In this document: positions 9,783 to 18,588 of the stretch, one piece after another | How positions within the stretch are numbered: position 1 is the first letter of the stretch | Layout of the letters: each line of letters begins with the position of its first letter | Origin: Sphingobacterium thalpophilum | GTDB lineage: Bacteria > Bacteroidota > Bacteroidia > B-17B0 > Aurantibacillaceae | NCBI GenBank assembly: GCA_943325195.2 | Contig: CALPON020000006.1 | Span: 1-44,751, forward strand | Direction: 5' to 3' | Length of the DNA: 44,751 nucleotides | The notes under the pieces: generated by a model | What the model saw: only the letters and a program-made list of their open reading frames with translations | The model's database searches: none | What the model was told of the DNA's origin: nothing | Position numbers and translations under genes: made by a program

Positions 9783-10482
9783 GTGGACAAAAACGCTAAT
9801 GGCTCAGAAAAATCCGGGGCTGGCCGTTTTGGTCGATCCCGATAAATTTAATCCGGAGCTTATTCGTCTGGCAGGCAAAAAAATCTCCTGCTTTCTGGTT
9901 GGGGGAAGTGTATTAGAAAATGGTAGTACCGGGGATTGTGTCCGGAAAATAAAAAAACTCAGTGACCGTCCCGTTATTCTTTTTCCGGGCGACTTTACCC
10001 AGCTTACGGGCATGGCCGATGGGCTTTTACTTCTTAGTCTGCTCAGTGGTAGAAATCCTGAATACCTGATTGGTCAGCACGTCAAGGCTTCAAAAAAAAT
10101 CCATCAACTGCAATTACCCTGCCTTCCCGTTGCTTATTTGTTGCTTGGGCAGGATCATGTTTCGGCTACACAGCAGGTGACGGGCACTAAAGCAATTCCG
10201 TTTAAAGACACGTCAACCATTTTGAATACTTGTCTGGCTGCACAGCAGCTGGGCTTTAAAGCCATCTATCTTGAAGCAGGCAGCGGGGCTTCAGAGGCCG
10301 TCCCCCCCAGCGTTATTCGTTCACTCAAAAAACATATTCACTTGCCGATCCTTGTTGGAGGCGGCGTCTGCTCCGCAAGACAGGTGCACCTGTTAATAAG
10401 TGCCGGTGCCGATTTAGTGGTAGTTGGGAATGCGCTCGAAAAAAATGTATCTTTATTAATTGAATTAATAGGCGTTGTGTAA
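9769..10482 (+). CDS. Geranylgeranylglyceryl/heptaprenylglyceryl phosphate synthase (PcrB/GGGPS family)
   Basis: AVLVDPDKF, FLVGGSVLENG, VILFPGDFTQL, LLSLLSGRNPEYLIGQHV, YLEAGSGA, ILVGGGV; overlaps the PPTase by 14 nt. Confidence 0.93.
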   Translation: MKFTKWTKTLMAQKNPGLAVLVDPDKFNPELIRLAGKKISCFLVGGSVLENGSTGDCVRKIKKLSDRPVILFPGDFTQLTGMADGLLLLSLLSGRNPEYLIGQHVKASKKIHQLQLPCLPVAYLLLGQDHVSATQQVTGTKAIPFKDTSTILNTCLAAQQLGFKAIYLEAGSGASEAVPPSVIRSLKKHIHLPILVGGGVCSARQVHLLISAGADLVVVGNALEKNVSLLIELIGVV

Positions 10483-10490
10483 CGCACACT

Positions 10491-11123
10491 ATGAGGTTAG
10501 TAGTTATCACTCCCAGCAAGGACGTTCCTGATGAACAATCGCTGGTAACAAAAATGTTTGAAAGTGGACTCAGGACATTGCATTTACGTAAACCCAAACA
10601 TTCTACCACTCAATTAGCGGAATACTTGCGCGAAATACCAGCTCATTTTCACAACCGGATTGTCATTCATTCGCATCATAACTTGGCCCTGAAATTTGAT
10701 CTGAAGGGCATTCACCTGAGCAGAACACACTTAAGTCTTAACTGGCGCTACTGGCTAGTGCGCTGGCGATTACGTCTAAAATTTCAGCATACTTCAAAAA
10801 GCCGCTCCTACAGTAAATTGCAGCAGGTGTACAACCCCGAGGAACAGACATTTGATTATATTCTTATTGGCACCATGTTTAACAACATGACTGGGGAGTT
10901 ATACAGCGGCTTTTACGAAGACGGCGTCATTGCTGCAAATAAAAATTCAGGAAAAAAACTCATTGCCCGAGGCGGGACCAACCCCAATGCTATTCTCAAA
11001 TCAAAGGTATACGGATTCGACGGAATTGCTTTCAATAGTTATATCTGGAAAGCAGAGCTGCCGTATGAAAATTTTATGCAAATTCTTAGAGTGTTTCGGG
11101 ATCACGACATTGAGGTGGATTAA
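10491..11123 (+). CDS. Divergent thiamine phosphate synthase/TenI-like TIM-barrel protein
   Basis: LVVITPSKD, LRTLHLRKP, KGIHLSRTHL, YILIGTMFNN, IARGGTNPNAI resemble the ThiE/TenI order of motifs with changed residues. Confidence 0.72.
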   Translation: MRLVVITPSKDVPDEQSLVTKMFESGLRTLHLRKPKHSTTQLAEYLREIPAHFHNRIVIHSHHNLALKFDLKGIHLSRTHLSLNWRYWLVRWRLRLKFQHTSKSRSYSKLQQVYNPEEQTFDYILIGTMFNNMTGELYSGFYEDGVIAANKNSGKKLIARGGTNPNAILKSKVYGFDGIAFNSYIWKAELPYENFMQILRVFRDHDIEVD

Positions 11124-11668
11124 TGTCGGTACTGGGACTCATAGCACTTATTTCTGGCGTTCTTGGTGTGTGGCTTACAATTCATCAATCGGTCTGGTGC
11201 TGGCCCATGGCGCTGCTTTCTGTCGTTTGTTCGGGCATTGATTTTTATGAGAGCCGATTGTTTGGGGACCTTGGGCTGCAGGTTATTTATTTTGCACAGG
11301 GTGTTTTTGGCTGGTGGGTTTGGCACGCCCGCAGGGAGCAGGCTTTTCCCAGTTCACATATGCCGCGACGCTGGTGGCCATTCATTTTTTTAATTCTGGG
11401 CTTGCTGTGGCTTGGCATGTTTTATCTGCTAGTCTACCTCAAAGGTAATCGCGCGGGACTCGACGCCCTCTTGACGGCTGGCAGTCTGGTTACCACATTT
11501 ATGATGATACGAAAGTGGGCCGAAAACTGGTTATTATGGGTATTGATTGACGGCACGTACATCTTATTGTACACCCTCACCAATTTGTGGAGTTATGCCT
11601 TGCTCTACGCTGTTTACACTGTAATGGCTTGGTATGGATGGACACAATGGAGAAAAATTCGGTCATAA
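11123..11668 (+). CDS. pnuC: PnuC-family nicotinamide riboside/vitamin transporter
   Basis: Multi-TM protein with PnuC features (GVLGVWLTIHQSVWCWPMALLS, FGDLGLQVIYFAQGVFGWWVW, GTYILLYTLTNLW, AVYTVMAWYGWTQW). Confidence 0.85.
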   Translation: MSVLGLIALISGVLGVWLTIHQSVWCWPMALLSVVCSGIDFYESRLFGDLGLQVIYFAQGVFGWWVWHARREQAFPSSHMPRRWWPFIFLILGLLWLGMFYLLVYLKGNRAGLDALLTAGSLVTTFMMIRKWAENWLLWVLIDGTYILLYTLTNLWSYALLYAVYTVMAWYGWTQWRKIRS

Positions 11669-12183
11669 AAATTGCAGTGGTCGGTGCTGAAAGTACCGGT
11701 AAGTCCTGGCTCTGCGCAGCAATGGCGGCGCACTACAAAAGCGTTTGGGTGAAGGAGTATGCCCGGGAGTATTTTAATGACTCTGATATTTATAAGTACA
11801 CGCAAAAGGATTTAGAAGTCATTGCCCAAGAACAATTGCGCCTTGAAAATGAAGGTATGCTAAGCGCTGGTCGATTTTTGTTTTGCGACACCGCCATGAT
11901 TACTTTGCAGATTTGGGCAGAACTAGAGTTTAAAAGCCTAAGGCCTCCACTACAAAAGTTTGTGGAGCAGGGGCATTACGATTTTTATTTACTCTGTGAC
12001 AACTCCATCACCTGGGAGCCTGATGCACAGCGACTGAATAAATTTAGTCGGGATCTGATTTTTGAATTGAATCAGAGTGGCATTGAAAAGTTGGGAGTGC
12101 CTTTTGCGGTGGTAAAGGGCACAGGTGAAGAGCGCATGGTTAATGCATTGAGAGAAATTGAAGCACATTATTTAAAAATCTGA
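11650..12183 (+). CDS. AAA/NadR-like ATPase (probable ribosylnicotinamide kinase)
   Basis: P-loop VVGAESTGKSWL, WVKEYAREYF, FCDTAMITLQIWAE; ATG at 11650 overlaps the pnuC end by 19 nt (track start 11587 lies inside pnuC). Confidence 0.82.
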   Translation, partial: EKNSVIKIAVVGAESTGKSWLCAAMAAHYKSVWVKEYAREYFNDSDIYKYTQKDLEVIAQEQLRLENEGMLSAGRFLFCDTAMITLQIWAELEFKSLRPPLQKFVEQGHYDFYLLCDNSITWEPDAQRLNKFSRDLIFELNQSGIEKLGVPFAVVKGTGEERMVNALREIEAHYLKI

Positions 12184-12237
12184 CACTTTTCAGCGTTGGC
12201 AGCGTAGTTTTTTTGTGCCAAGGTATCGGGAGTCCTC

Positions 12238-12651
12238 TCAAAACTCAACCCCGCCCATGTCGCAGACCCTTACAAACTCCTGTTCATTCACTTTTCCAAC
12301 GCTTAGGCGACCGAGGCGCACCAGATCCATGTTCTGGAGACCCGGCTCGTTTTTAATTTGTTCGAGCGTCACAGGGATTTTCATCTCTTTAAAAGGCGCA
12401 AATTCTACACTGAGCCAGGCTGGATTGTCTGTGGTCGGGTCCTGAAACGCTTCTTTGACCACTTTGGCAATGCCAACAATTGCTAAACCTTCGTTGCTAT
12501 GGTAAAAAAAGGCGAGATCACCTTTTTTCATATCCCGAAGGTTATTTCTGGCCCCGTAATTACGCACGCCTTCCCAGCCGGAGCGCTTGTCTTTCTTAAA
12601 TTGTTGCCAGCTGTAGACAAAGGGTTCGGACTTGATTAGCCAAAAATTCAT
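12238..12651 (-). CDS. EVE domain-containing protein
   Basis: MNFWLIKSEPFVYSWQQF, GVRNYGARNNLRDMKKGDLAFFYHSNEG; start set at 12651 to match the family N-terminus. Confidence 0.9.
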   Translation of the reverse strand: MNFWLIKSEPFVYSWQQFKKDKRSGWEGVRNYGARNNLRDMKKGDLAFFYHSNEGLAIVGIAKVVKEAFQDPTTDNPAWLSVEFAPFKEMKIPVTLEQIKNEPGLQNMDLVRLGRLSVGKVNEQEFVRVCDMGGVEF

Positions 12652-12746
12652 AGTTGGAAGATAAATCCTCAAATTTAGCATGGATGCGGCTTTGCCAGAC
12701 CGCTAAAATTCCTTGTTCAAAACTATTTTATTCCTTAAAAATTACC

Positions 12747-12754
12747 TACATTTG
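12747..12754 (+). promoter_or_regulatory. Candidate -7 element (TACATTTG) of the atp operon
   Basis: TACATTTG matches TAnnTTTG about 36 bp before the ATG at 12790. Confidence 0.5.
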
Positions 12755-12789
12755 CCCCCGAATTGAAAAAATACCAAGCTTTTTTGCAA

Positions 12790-14013
12790 ATGGCCAATAA
12801 AATCAATACATCCGGGACGATCAGCAGTCTTTTTGCACTTATTTTCACACTCTCCAGTTTTTTTGGCTATTCACAGCATGACCAAATCCCCGCTAGCACT
12901 GTAGCATCGCAACCTGCTGAGCACGCATCAGTAGAACATGCAGCAGGGGCCGAAGGACATGGCGATACTGTTAAAAAGAAAGTAGATATTGCAGAAGTAG
13001 CGTTTGAGCACATTCTTGATTCCCACAGCTGGCATTTCTGGGGAGAGGGACATGATGCAGTCAGTGCTCCGCTTCCAGTCATACTAAAAACCAATCAGGG
13101 ATTGGTGATGTTTATGTCCAGCGCTTTTCATCACGATCACCATGCAGAGCACGTTGCGGAAGTAAACAATCAGCGTTTTGTCAATTATAAAGAAGACATC
13201 TTTATTGCTTCTGACACACCAAATGAGCATGGGCAATATCTAACTTACAATGAAAAAGGTGAAGTAGTGAATGCCAAGCCCCTTGATTTTTCCATTACAA
13301 AGAATGTCACCCAGTTACTGATTTCTGCGTTGGTTCTTATTCTCCTGTTTACTTCTGTAGCGCGGTCATATAAAAAACACGGTGTCACCACTGCTCCTAA
13401 GGGCAAGCAGTCCTTTCTGGAGCCGCTCATTGTTTTTGTTCGTGATGACATTGCCAAAGGCAATATTGGTGCCCGCGGTGAAAAGTTCACGCCCTATCTG
13501 CTGACTGTATTTTTTATTATTCTTATTAATAACGTCTTTGGTCTGGTGCCAATTAGTGCTAATGTGACTGGTAATATTGCTTTTACGCTGACCTTATCAG
13601 TACTGACCTTGATTCTGACAGTTTTTAATGGAAATAAAAACTACTGGGGACACATTTTTACGCCGCATGCGCCGAAGGCTCTCTGGATTATTTTAATTCC
13701 GATTGAGATTATTGGTATTCTCACCAAGCCTTTCGCCTTAATGATTCGTTTGTTTGCGAACATCAGTGCGGGTCACATTATTATTATCTCTCTGGTGGGA
13801 CTAATTTTTATGTTTGAGAGCCTGGCCGTGAGTCCGATTTCGGTTGGTTTTGCCTTATTTATTGATGTCCTGGAGGTATTGGTAGCAGTGCTTCAGGCGT
13901 ATATATTTACCCTGTTGACAGCCCTTTTCATCGGTTCAGCGGTGGCAGATCATAACGAAGATGGTCAGCACGACTCTGAAGATGATAAAATGGTAGCAGC
14001 AGGTCACCACTAA
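12790..14013 (+). CDS. atpB: F1Fo ATP synthase subunit a (long, His-rich N-terminal extension)
   Basis: C-terminal core has LIPIEIIGILTKPFALMIRLFANISAGHIIIISLVG; ATG 12790 preferred over the TTG at 12763 because of the -7 element position. Confidence 0.94.
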   Translation: MANKINTSGTISSLFALIFTLSSFFGYSQHDQIPASTVASQPAEHASVEHAAGAEGHGDTVKKKVDIAEVAFEHILDSHSWHFWGEGHDAVSAPLPVILKTNQGLVMFMSSAFHHDHHAEHVAEVNNQRFVNYKEDIFIASDTPNEHGQYLTYNEKGEVVNAKPLDFSITKNVTQLLISALVLILLFTSVARSYKKHGVTTAPKGKQSFLEPLIVFVRDDIAKGNIGARGEKFTPYLLTVFFIILINNVFGLVPISANVTGNIAFTLTLSVLTLILTVFNGNKNYWGHIFTPHAPKALWIILIPIEIIGILTKPFALMIRLFANISAGHIIIISLVGLIFMFESLAVSPISVGFALFIDVLEVLVAVLQAYIFTLLTALFIGSAVADHNEDGQHDSEDDKMVAAGHH

Positions 14014-14016
14014 TAA

Positions 14017-14253
<237 letters not shown>

Positions 14254-14268
14254 TTTGATCTCTTATTA

Positions 14269-14307
14269 AACCAGAGTTTGCACGGTTGGTGCCGACTCTG
14301 GTTTTTT
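14269..14307 (+). terminator. Terminator-like hairpin inside the atp operon, between atpE and atpF
   Basis: AACCAGAGT (14269-14277) / ACTCTGGTT (14295-14303), perfect 9-bp stem followed by more T residues. Confidence 0.75.
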
Positions 14308-14343
14308 ACACAAAACAAAAAATTGACAATAAAACGATAAACA

Positions 14344-14859
14344 ATGACATCACTTTTTATCCTTTCAGGCTTAACAGAACCGGGTGTAGGTTTAATATTC
14401 TGGACTTCCATTGTCTTTCTGTTGCTGGTTGGCATCCTTGGTAAATTTGCTTGGAAACCAATTTTGAGTGCAATAAAGACCCGTGAGCAGGACATTGAAA
14501 AAGCCCTAGCAAGTGCAGAAAGAGCATTGAAGGACATGCGCGAATTGAAGGCCGCAAATGAGGTGATTCTTAATCAGGCGCGCGCTGAACGCGATACCTT
14601 ATTAAAAGAAGCGCGTGACACTAAAGAGGCCATCATATCTGAGGCTAAACAACGTGCCCAATCTGAGGCTGACCGAATTATGAGTGGTGCGCGCGAGCAG
14701 ATCAATGTAGAAAAGAATGCTGCCGTGGCAGAATTAAAGAAGCAGGTAGCTGTTCTGTCGATTGAGATTGCAGAAAAGATTTTAAAGTCTGAACTCAGCA
14801 ACGATGAAAAACAAAAAGCCCTATTGAGTAATTTAATGAAAGACGTAAACCTGAACTAA
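14344..14859 (+). CDS. atpF: F1Fo ATP synthase subunit b
   Basis: N-terminal TM then long charged helix; position in operon; FAWKPILSAIKTREQDIEKALASAE. Confidence 0.96.
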   Translation: MTSLFILSGLTEPGVGLIFWTSIVFLLLVGILGKFAWKPILSAIKTREQDIEKALASAERALKDMRELKAANEVILNQARAERDTLLKEARDTKEAIISEAKQRAQSEADRIMSGAREQINVEKNAAVAELKKQVAVLSIEIAEKILKSELSNDEKQKALLSNLMKDVNLN

Positions 14860-14860
14860 G

Positions 14861-15397
14861 ATGATAGTTGCAAACAGATACGCTCAGTCATTGATGGATC
14901 TCGCTTCTGAACAAAAGAAGGTAGATGCAGTGCGTGCGGATATGAAACTAGTGGTGGGTCTTTGCCATGAAAATCGTGAATTCGTGCTCTTTCTCAACAG
15001 TCCTGTTATTAAGACCGATAAAAAACTGGAAGTGCTCAATGCAATTTTTCAGGGAAAGGTGAGCGATCTCAGTCTGGCATTCATTCAACTGGTTGCCAAA
15101 AAACACCGGGAATCCGTGATTCTAGAGATTGCACAATCATTTGACGAATTATATAAGAAGAATCAGAACATTTTTTCTGCCGTGGTTACAACTGCGAGCG
15201 GATTAGATGCGGCAACAAAAGCAAAAGTTCTGGATTTGGTGAAGGCACAATTGAAAGGCGAAGTCGAGCTGGAAGAAAAAATTGATGCTGACACGATTGG
15301 AGGATTTATTCTGACCATGGGCGACCGTCAGTTAGACCGCTCTGTAGCCCGTCAACTCAGTACTTTAAAGAAAGAATTGATTAATAACGAAAATTAA
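14861..15397 (+). CDS. atpH: F1Fo ATP synthase subunit delta
   Basis: NRYAQSLMDLA N-terminus, DADTIGGFILTMGDRQLDRSVARQL C-terminus. Confidence 0.96.
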   Translation: MIVANRYAQSLMDLASEQKKVDAVRADMKLVVGLCHENREFVLFLNSPVIKTDKKLEVLNAIFQGKVSDLSLAFIQLVAKKHRESVILEIAQSFDELYKKNQNIFSAVVTTASGLDAATKAKVLDLVKAQLKGEVELEEKIDADTIGGFILTMGDRQLDRSVARQLSTLKKELINNEN

Positions 15398-15448
15398 TTA
15401 CCGAAACTACAACCGTTTCGTTTATAAAAAAAGAAACAATTAAATAAC

Positions 15449-17026
15449 ATGGCTGAAATAAAACCGGCAGAAGTATCTGCAATTTTAAGACAACAATTAA
15501 GCGGCTTTAAAAGCGAAGCTGAACTCGAAGAGGTAGGAACTGTTCTAGAGGTGGGTGATGGTATTGCCCGTATCTATGGTTTATCTAAAGTTCAGTCAGG
15601 TGAATTAATTGAGTTTGAAACAGGTGTGCAGGCAATTGTCCTCAATCTGGAAGAAGATAACGTAGGAGCTGTATTATTAGGTTCATCCAAAGATATTCGC
15701 GAGGGTAGCAGCTGTAAGCGCACCAAGCGGATTGCTTCCATTCATGTGGGTGAAGGCATGCTGGGCCGTGTGGTAGATACCCTTGGTAAACCAATTGATG
15801 GGAAAGGCCCTATCACAGGTACAACATATGAAATGCCAATTGAGCGTAAAGCCCCAGGTGTTATTTACCGCCAGCCGGTGACTGAACCACTGCAGACAGG
15901 TATTAAAGCGATCGACGCTATGATTCCTATTGGACGCGGTCAGCGTGAGTTGGTTATTGGTGACCGTCAGATTGGAAAGACAGCGGTGTGTATCGACACC
16001 ATCATCAATCAAAAAGAATTTTACGCTGCCGGTCAGCCGGTATATTGTATTTACGTCGCAATTGGACAGAAAGCATCAACTGTTGCGAACATTGTACGTG
16101 TACTTGAGGAAAACGGAGCAATGCCTTATACGGTTGTAGTTGCAGCCAATGCATCTGATCCTACACCAATGCAGTTTTACGCACCTTTCGCTGGTGCCGC
16201 GATTGGTGAATTTTTCCGTGATACCGGTCGTCCTGCACTGATTGTATTTGATGATTTGTCAAAACAAGCGGTTGCTTACCGTGAAGTGTCTCTGTTGCTC
16301 CGTCGTCCTCCGGGACGTGAGGCGTATCCTGGTGACGTGTTTTATCTTCACAGCCGTTTATTAGAGCGGGCTGCAAAAATTAATGCTTCCGATACCATCG
16401 CACAAAGCATGAATGACCTTCCTGAGTCCATCCGCAGTCTGGTAAAAGGTGGGGGATCATTAACAGCACTTCCGGTGATTGAAACACAGGCAGGTGACGT
16501 TTCTGCATACATTCCTACCAACGTAATTTCGATTACGGACGGGCAGATTTTCCTCGAGTCGAATTTATTCAACTCTGGTATTCGTCCTGCTATTAACGTG
16601 GGGATCTCTGTATCCCGCGTAGGTGGTAACGCTCAGATTAAGTCGATGAAAAAAGTGGCTGGTACATTAAAACTGGATCAGGCGCAATACCGCGAATTAG
16701 AAGCCTTCTCTAAATTTGGTTCTGACCTCGATGCGGCTACTAAATCTGTTCTTGACAAAGGTTCACGTAACACGGAGATCCTGAAACAAGGTCAGTTTTC
16801 GCCATTGCGTGTTGAACAACAAATCGCCATCATTTATTTGGGAACTAAGAATTACTTGAGAAATGTGCCTATTAACAAAGTCACTGAATTCGAAAAAGAA
16901 TTCCTTGATTCATTGGAGCGTAAAAACAAAAACATTCTCGATCAGTTGAAGGCAGGAAAGTACACCGACGAAATTACCGGTGCACTGGAAGCTGCAGCAA
17001 ACGAGTTGTTAGCGAAATACAAATAA
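15449..17026 (+). CDS. atpA: F1Fo ATP synthase subunit alpha
   Basis: [18 protein letters not shown] Walker A, full-length alpha sequence. Confidence 0.99.
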   Translation: MAEIKPAEVSAILRQQLSGFKSEAELEEVGTVLEVGDGIARIYGLSKVQSGELIEFETGVQAIVLNLEEDNVGAVLLGSSKDIREGSSCKRTKRIASIHVGEGMLGRVVDTLGKPIDGKGPITGTTYEMPIERKAPGVIYRQPVTEPLQTGIKAIDAMIPIGRGQRELVIGDRQIGKTAVCIDTIINQKEFYAAGQPVYCIYVAIGQKASTVANIVRVLEENGAMPYTVVVAANASDPTPMQFYAPFAGAAIGEFFRDTGRPALIVFDDLSKQAVAYREVSLLLRRPPGREAYPGDVFYLHSRLLERAAKINASDTIAQSMNDLPESIRSLVKGGGSLTALPVIETQAGDVSAYIPTNVISITDGQIFLESNLFNSGIRPAINVGISVSRVGGNAQIKSMKKVAGTLKLDQAQYRELEAFSKFGSDLDAATKSVLDKGSRNTEILKQGQFSPLRVEQQIAIIYLGTKNYLRNVPINKVTEFEKEFLDSLERKNKNILDQLKAGKYTDEITGALEAAANELLAKYK

Positions 17027-17039
17027 AGAAAATGTTAGA

Positions 17040-17064
17040 TTTTAAATTACGAATTAATTTAAAA
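17040..17064. repeat. AT-rich inverted repeat between atpA and atpG
   Basis: TTTTAAATT (17040-17048) / AATTTAAAA (17056-17064), within a low-complexity AT tract. Confidence 0.6.
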
Positions 17065-17090
17065 TTCAAAATTTTTAATTTCAGATAAGA

Positions 17091-17966
17091 ATGCCTAGTC
17101 TAAAGGAAGTCAGAAATAAGATTGTCTCCGTCGGCTCAACGATGCAGATTACCTCTGCCATGAAAATGGTGAGTGCTGCAAAATTGAAAAGAGCGCAGGA
17201 TGCAATCACGCAGATGCGCCCGTATGCGAACAAACTAAAAGAAATCCTGCAGAACGTCAGCAGCAGTGTGGATGTTTCTGAAAACGTTTATGCGCGCCCT
17301 TCTGTCAATAAAAATGTCCTTATTCTGACAATCTCCTCTAACAGAGGTCTTGCCGGAGCGTTTAATGCTAACGTAATTAAAAAAACAAATGCATTAATCG
17401 CTGGAGAATTTAAAGGAGCGGAAGTGACCGTATTACCAATCGGTAAAAAAGTAACGGATGCCTTTAAAAAGACCAAGTATTCTATCAGCGGTCAGGATTT
17501 GCCGAATAATGGCACGCAGTTACTCGATAAACTGAGCTATGAATTAGCGGGGCCCTTTATGCAGATGGTCATTGACGCCTTTCTAAACAAGCAATTTGAT
17601 AAAGTTGTAGTGGTTTACAATCAATTCCGTAATGCAGCGGTGCAGGTCGCCAGTAATGAGCAATTATTACCAATTGTTGCAACAGCGGGGGCTAAAGCTT
17701 CGAATGCAGATTATATTTTTGAGCCTAATCAGGATTATATGGTGAATGAATTAATTCCCCGTTCTGTAAAGACGCAGTTCTACAAAGCACTGCTTGATTC
17801 AGTTGCCAGTGAGCATGGTGCGCGTATGACGGCTATGCACAAAGCAACAGACAATGCGAAAGCCATGCAGCGCGAATTAAAAATCACCTATAACAAAGCC
17901 CGTCAAGCTTCAATTACCAAAGAAATCCTCGAGATTGTTGGTGGTGCCGAAGCCCTCAAAGGCTAA
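17091..17966 (+). CDS. atpG: F1Fo ATP synthase subunit gamma
   Basis: ITSAMKMVSAAKLKRAQ, SSNRGLAGAFNAN, ARQASITKEILEIVGGAEAL. Confidence 0.98.
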   Translation: MPSLKEVRNKIVSVGSTMQITSAMKMVSAAKLKRAQDAITQMRPYANKLKEILQNVSSSVDVSENVYARPSVNKNVLILTISSNRGLAGAFNANVIKKTNALIAGEFKGAEVTVLPIGKKVTDAFKKTKYSISGQDLPNNGTQLLDKLSYELAGPFMQMVIDAFLNKQFDKVVVVYNQFRNAAVQVASNEQLLPIVATAGAKASNADYIFEPNQDYMVNELIPRSVKTQFYKALLDSVASEHGARMTAMHKATDNAKAMQRELKITYNKARQASITKEILEIVGGAEALKG

Positions 17967-17987
17967 TTGAATAAATAATTTTTTTGA

Positions 17988-18020
17988 AGTCCCTTTACCC
18001 TGTGTAAAGGGACTTTTTTA
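17988..18020 (+). terminator. Intrinsic terminator of the atp operon
   Basis: AAGTCCCTTTAC (17988-17999) / GTAAAGGGACTT (18005-18016) then T run. Confidence 0.93.
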
Positions 18021-18102
18021 TTTCGGTAAACCCCGATAGTGCCGCGTTCATATTTTCGATGAACGGGTTTTATGTTAGGATGAAATGGCGTAGCTTTGAG
18101 TT

Positions 18103-18540
18103 ATGCAGAGGAAAAGACACCGTTGCAGGAACTTTTGGAAACACCTGCCCGCCATTTTAATAGCCACTATCTTACAGTCTTCCTGTGCAGTCTACACAGT
18201 AGATCGTCATCATCTGGAAGATCGGATCAAACCTCTGGATGATTGTTGCACTGCCGGACTTAACCGGCTGCTTCACACCGCGAGTAGACAATACAATAAT
18301 CATGTCGACAGCCTGCGCTGCATTCTGGAGGATGGTCAGACGCAAATGAAAAAGCTCAGGGGGGATTCACGCCTGCGGATCACAACAAAAAACCACGATG
18401 TCCATTATTTCTATGCAAGGACCGTCTATATCTGGAAAGAGGAGTTTCTGATTGGGGAACGAAGTACCCTTAGCTGGCGCAATTCACTCTATACGCCCGT
18501 TAGATTGAGGGATATAGTGAGGATAGAAGTAAAAACCTGA
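18103..18540 (+). CDS. Hypothetical lipoprotein
   Basis: N-terminal hydrophobic segment ending in SSC lipobox; no family recognised. Confidence 0.6.
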   Translation: MQRKRHRCRNFWKHLPAILIATILQSSCAVYTVDRHHLEDRIKPLDDCCTAGLNRLLHTASRQYNNHVDSLRCILEDGQTQMKKLRGDSRLRITTKNHDVHYFYARTVYIWKEEFLIGERSTLSWRNSLYTPVRLRDIVRIEVKT

Positions 18541-18588
18541 AAGTGTTCATTAACTAAAGAAGAAAAAGCGCAGAATTTCGGGTTAGCC

